5,845 nucleotides of DNA from assembly GCA_937902055.1 (NCBI GenBank), contig CALGUJ010000217.1:1-5845 (forward strand). The letters run 5' to 3'. The notes beneath the pieces are model-generated. The model worked only from the letters and a program-made list of their open reading frames with translations. It was not told where the DNA came from and did no database searches. The first letter of the stretch is position 1; the number at the start of each line of letters is the position of its first letter. The translations under genes were made by a program, and so were the position numbers. This document shows, piece by piece, positions 5,313 through 5,845 of the stretch. This DNA comes from an uncultured Pelolinea sp. (GTDB lineage: Bacteria; Chloroflexota; Anaerolineae; Anaerolineales; Anaerolineaceae).

Positions 5313-5845
5313 TCCGGATACAGTTTTTTAATGACCTGTTCCTGATCCAGCCCAACCTTCCGGCTGGATTTGACATCTTTCCAGAATTGCTCGTCGTAGC
5401 GCCGCGAACGCACCAGGATAGGCATGGGCACCCCCCAGCCCAATAACAGCACCTCTTCCTTGGGCTGCAGGCGCGAGAGCATGCCGCGCAGCGCATCGCG
5501 CCCGGCCAGGCCGGAAAGCGCCGCGTGAATATCATCCTCGTCGCCCAGCCAGCCGCACACGCGCGTGCCCAACTGCGACATGACCTCGTCGTAGATTTGC
5601 GAAGGGCGCTGGTCGATGACCAGCAGGGTCACGTAGTACTTGCGCATCTCGCGCGCGATGGTGCTGAAGGTGGTTTGCGAAGCCATCTCGCGATTGAGCA
5701 GCTTGTGCGCCTCCTCCACAACGATCACCAACGGGCGCGGTTCCTGCCCTTTTCCGCTGCGGAATTCATTGGTGATCGTTTCCCACTCCGCGCGGATGCG
5801 GCGCGTCAGCAGGTTGGAGACCAGCAGGTAATCCAGGTCGCTTTC
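5309..5845 (-). CDS. HerA-like/DUF87 ATP-binding protein, C-terminal part
   Basis: The last 178 residues of a protein whose start lies beyond the right edge; the frame is open to the final base. It belongs to the HerA/FtsK-type P-loop ATPases (COG0433-like), hexameric DNA translocases or helicases that often work with nucleases in end resection or in defence. The Walker B strand PLVIVVEEAH is at fragment residues 38-47, with E44/E45 acidic. The downstream block YVTLLVIDQRPSQIYDEVMSQLGTRV is the typical sensor region with conserved QRPS. The region near GDEDDIHAALSGLAGRDAL and the later VLLLGWGVPMPILVR strand complete the C-terminal ATPase core. The Walker A motif and any N-terminal HAS-barrel are outside the window. 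It converges on the exonuclease VII operon with a four-base stop-codon overlap. Whether it acts with an adjacent NurA-like nuclease cannot be seen. Confidence 0.88.
   Translation of the reverse strand, partial: ESDLDYLLVSNLLTRRIRAEWETITNEFRSGKGQEPRPLVIVVEEAHKLLNREMASQTTFSTIAREMRKYYVTLLVIDQRPSQIYDEVMSQLGTRVCGWLGDEDDIHAALSGLAGRDALRGMLSRLQPKEEVLLLGWGVPMPILVRSRRYDEQFWKDVKSSRKVGLDQEQVIKKLYPD

Overview
The window carries ten protein genes, nine of them complete, on what looks like an ordinary stretch of a bacterial chromosome. Coding sequence is GC-rich (many GCG/CGC runs) while intergenic gaps are clearly AT-rich. No phage, plasmid, CRISPR, insertion-sequence, tRNA or rRNA signal is visible. The gene mix (PspC-like peptide, a GNAT with a GIPIRDE tail, a HIT protein beginning with IWSPWRM, exonuclease VII followed by a divergent-PAP2 protein, then a HerA-like ATPase) and the stem-loop repeats at the left edge suggest a Chloroflexota/Anaerolineae-type bacterium. 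That assignment is inference from remembered families and is not certain.

Layout from left to right. Bases 1-210 hold no gene but a cluster of stem-loops resembling interspersed intergenic repeats. Next come a rho-independent terminator and, on the minus strand, a bacterioferritin with all di-iron ligands and the heme methionine. Upstream of it is a small two-helix membrane protein on the minus strand. That gene is divergent from a plus-strand 65-residue PspC-domain protein, which ends at a perfect terminator. A minus-strand operon follows, transcribed HIT hydrolase/phosphorylase, then GNAT acetyltransferase, then FkbM-type methyltransferase. The gaps are 9 bases and then a 4-base ATGA overlap.

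Divergent from that operon is a plus-strand operon: xseA, xseB and a divergent-PAP2 membrane protein, with gaps of 3 and 9 bases. Its promoter has a perfect TTGACA and places the predicted transcription start on the xseA start codon, so the mRNA may be leaderless. The last gene of this operon meets, stop codon on stop codon (shared TTAA), a minus-strand HerA-like ATPase whose N-terminal part lies beyond the window.

Functionally the window combines iron storage (bacterioferritin), envelope proteins (PspC-like, small membrane protein, PAP2-like), nucleotide scavenging (HIT), small-molecule or glycan modification (GNAT, FkbM) and DNA end processing (exonuclease VII, with a HerA-like ATPase next to it). 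I found no convincing new system. The items most worth a second look are the probable leaderless xseA promoter, the extended -10 promoter embedded in a palindrome before bacterioferritin, the hairpin cluster at the left edge, and a repeated CGTATAT motif in the divergent pspC region.
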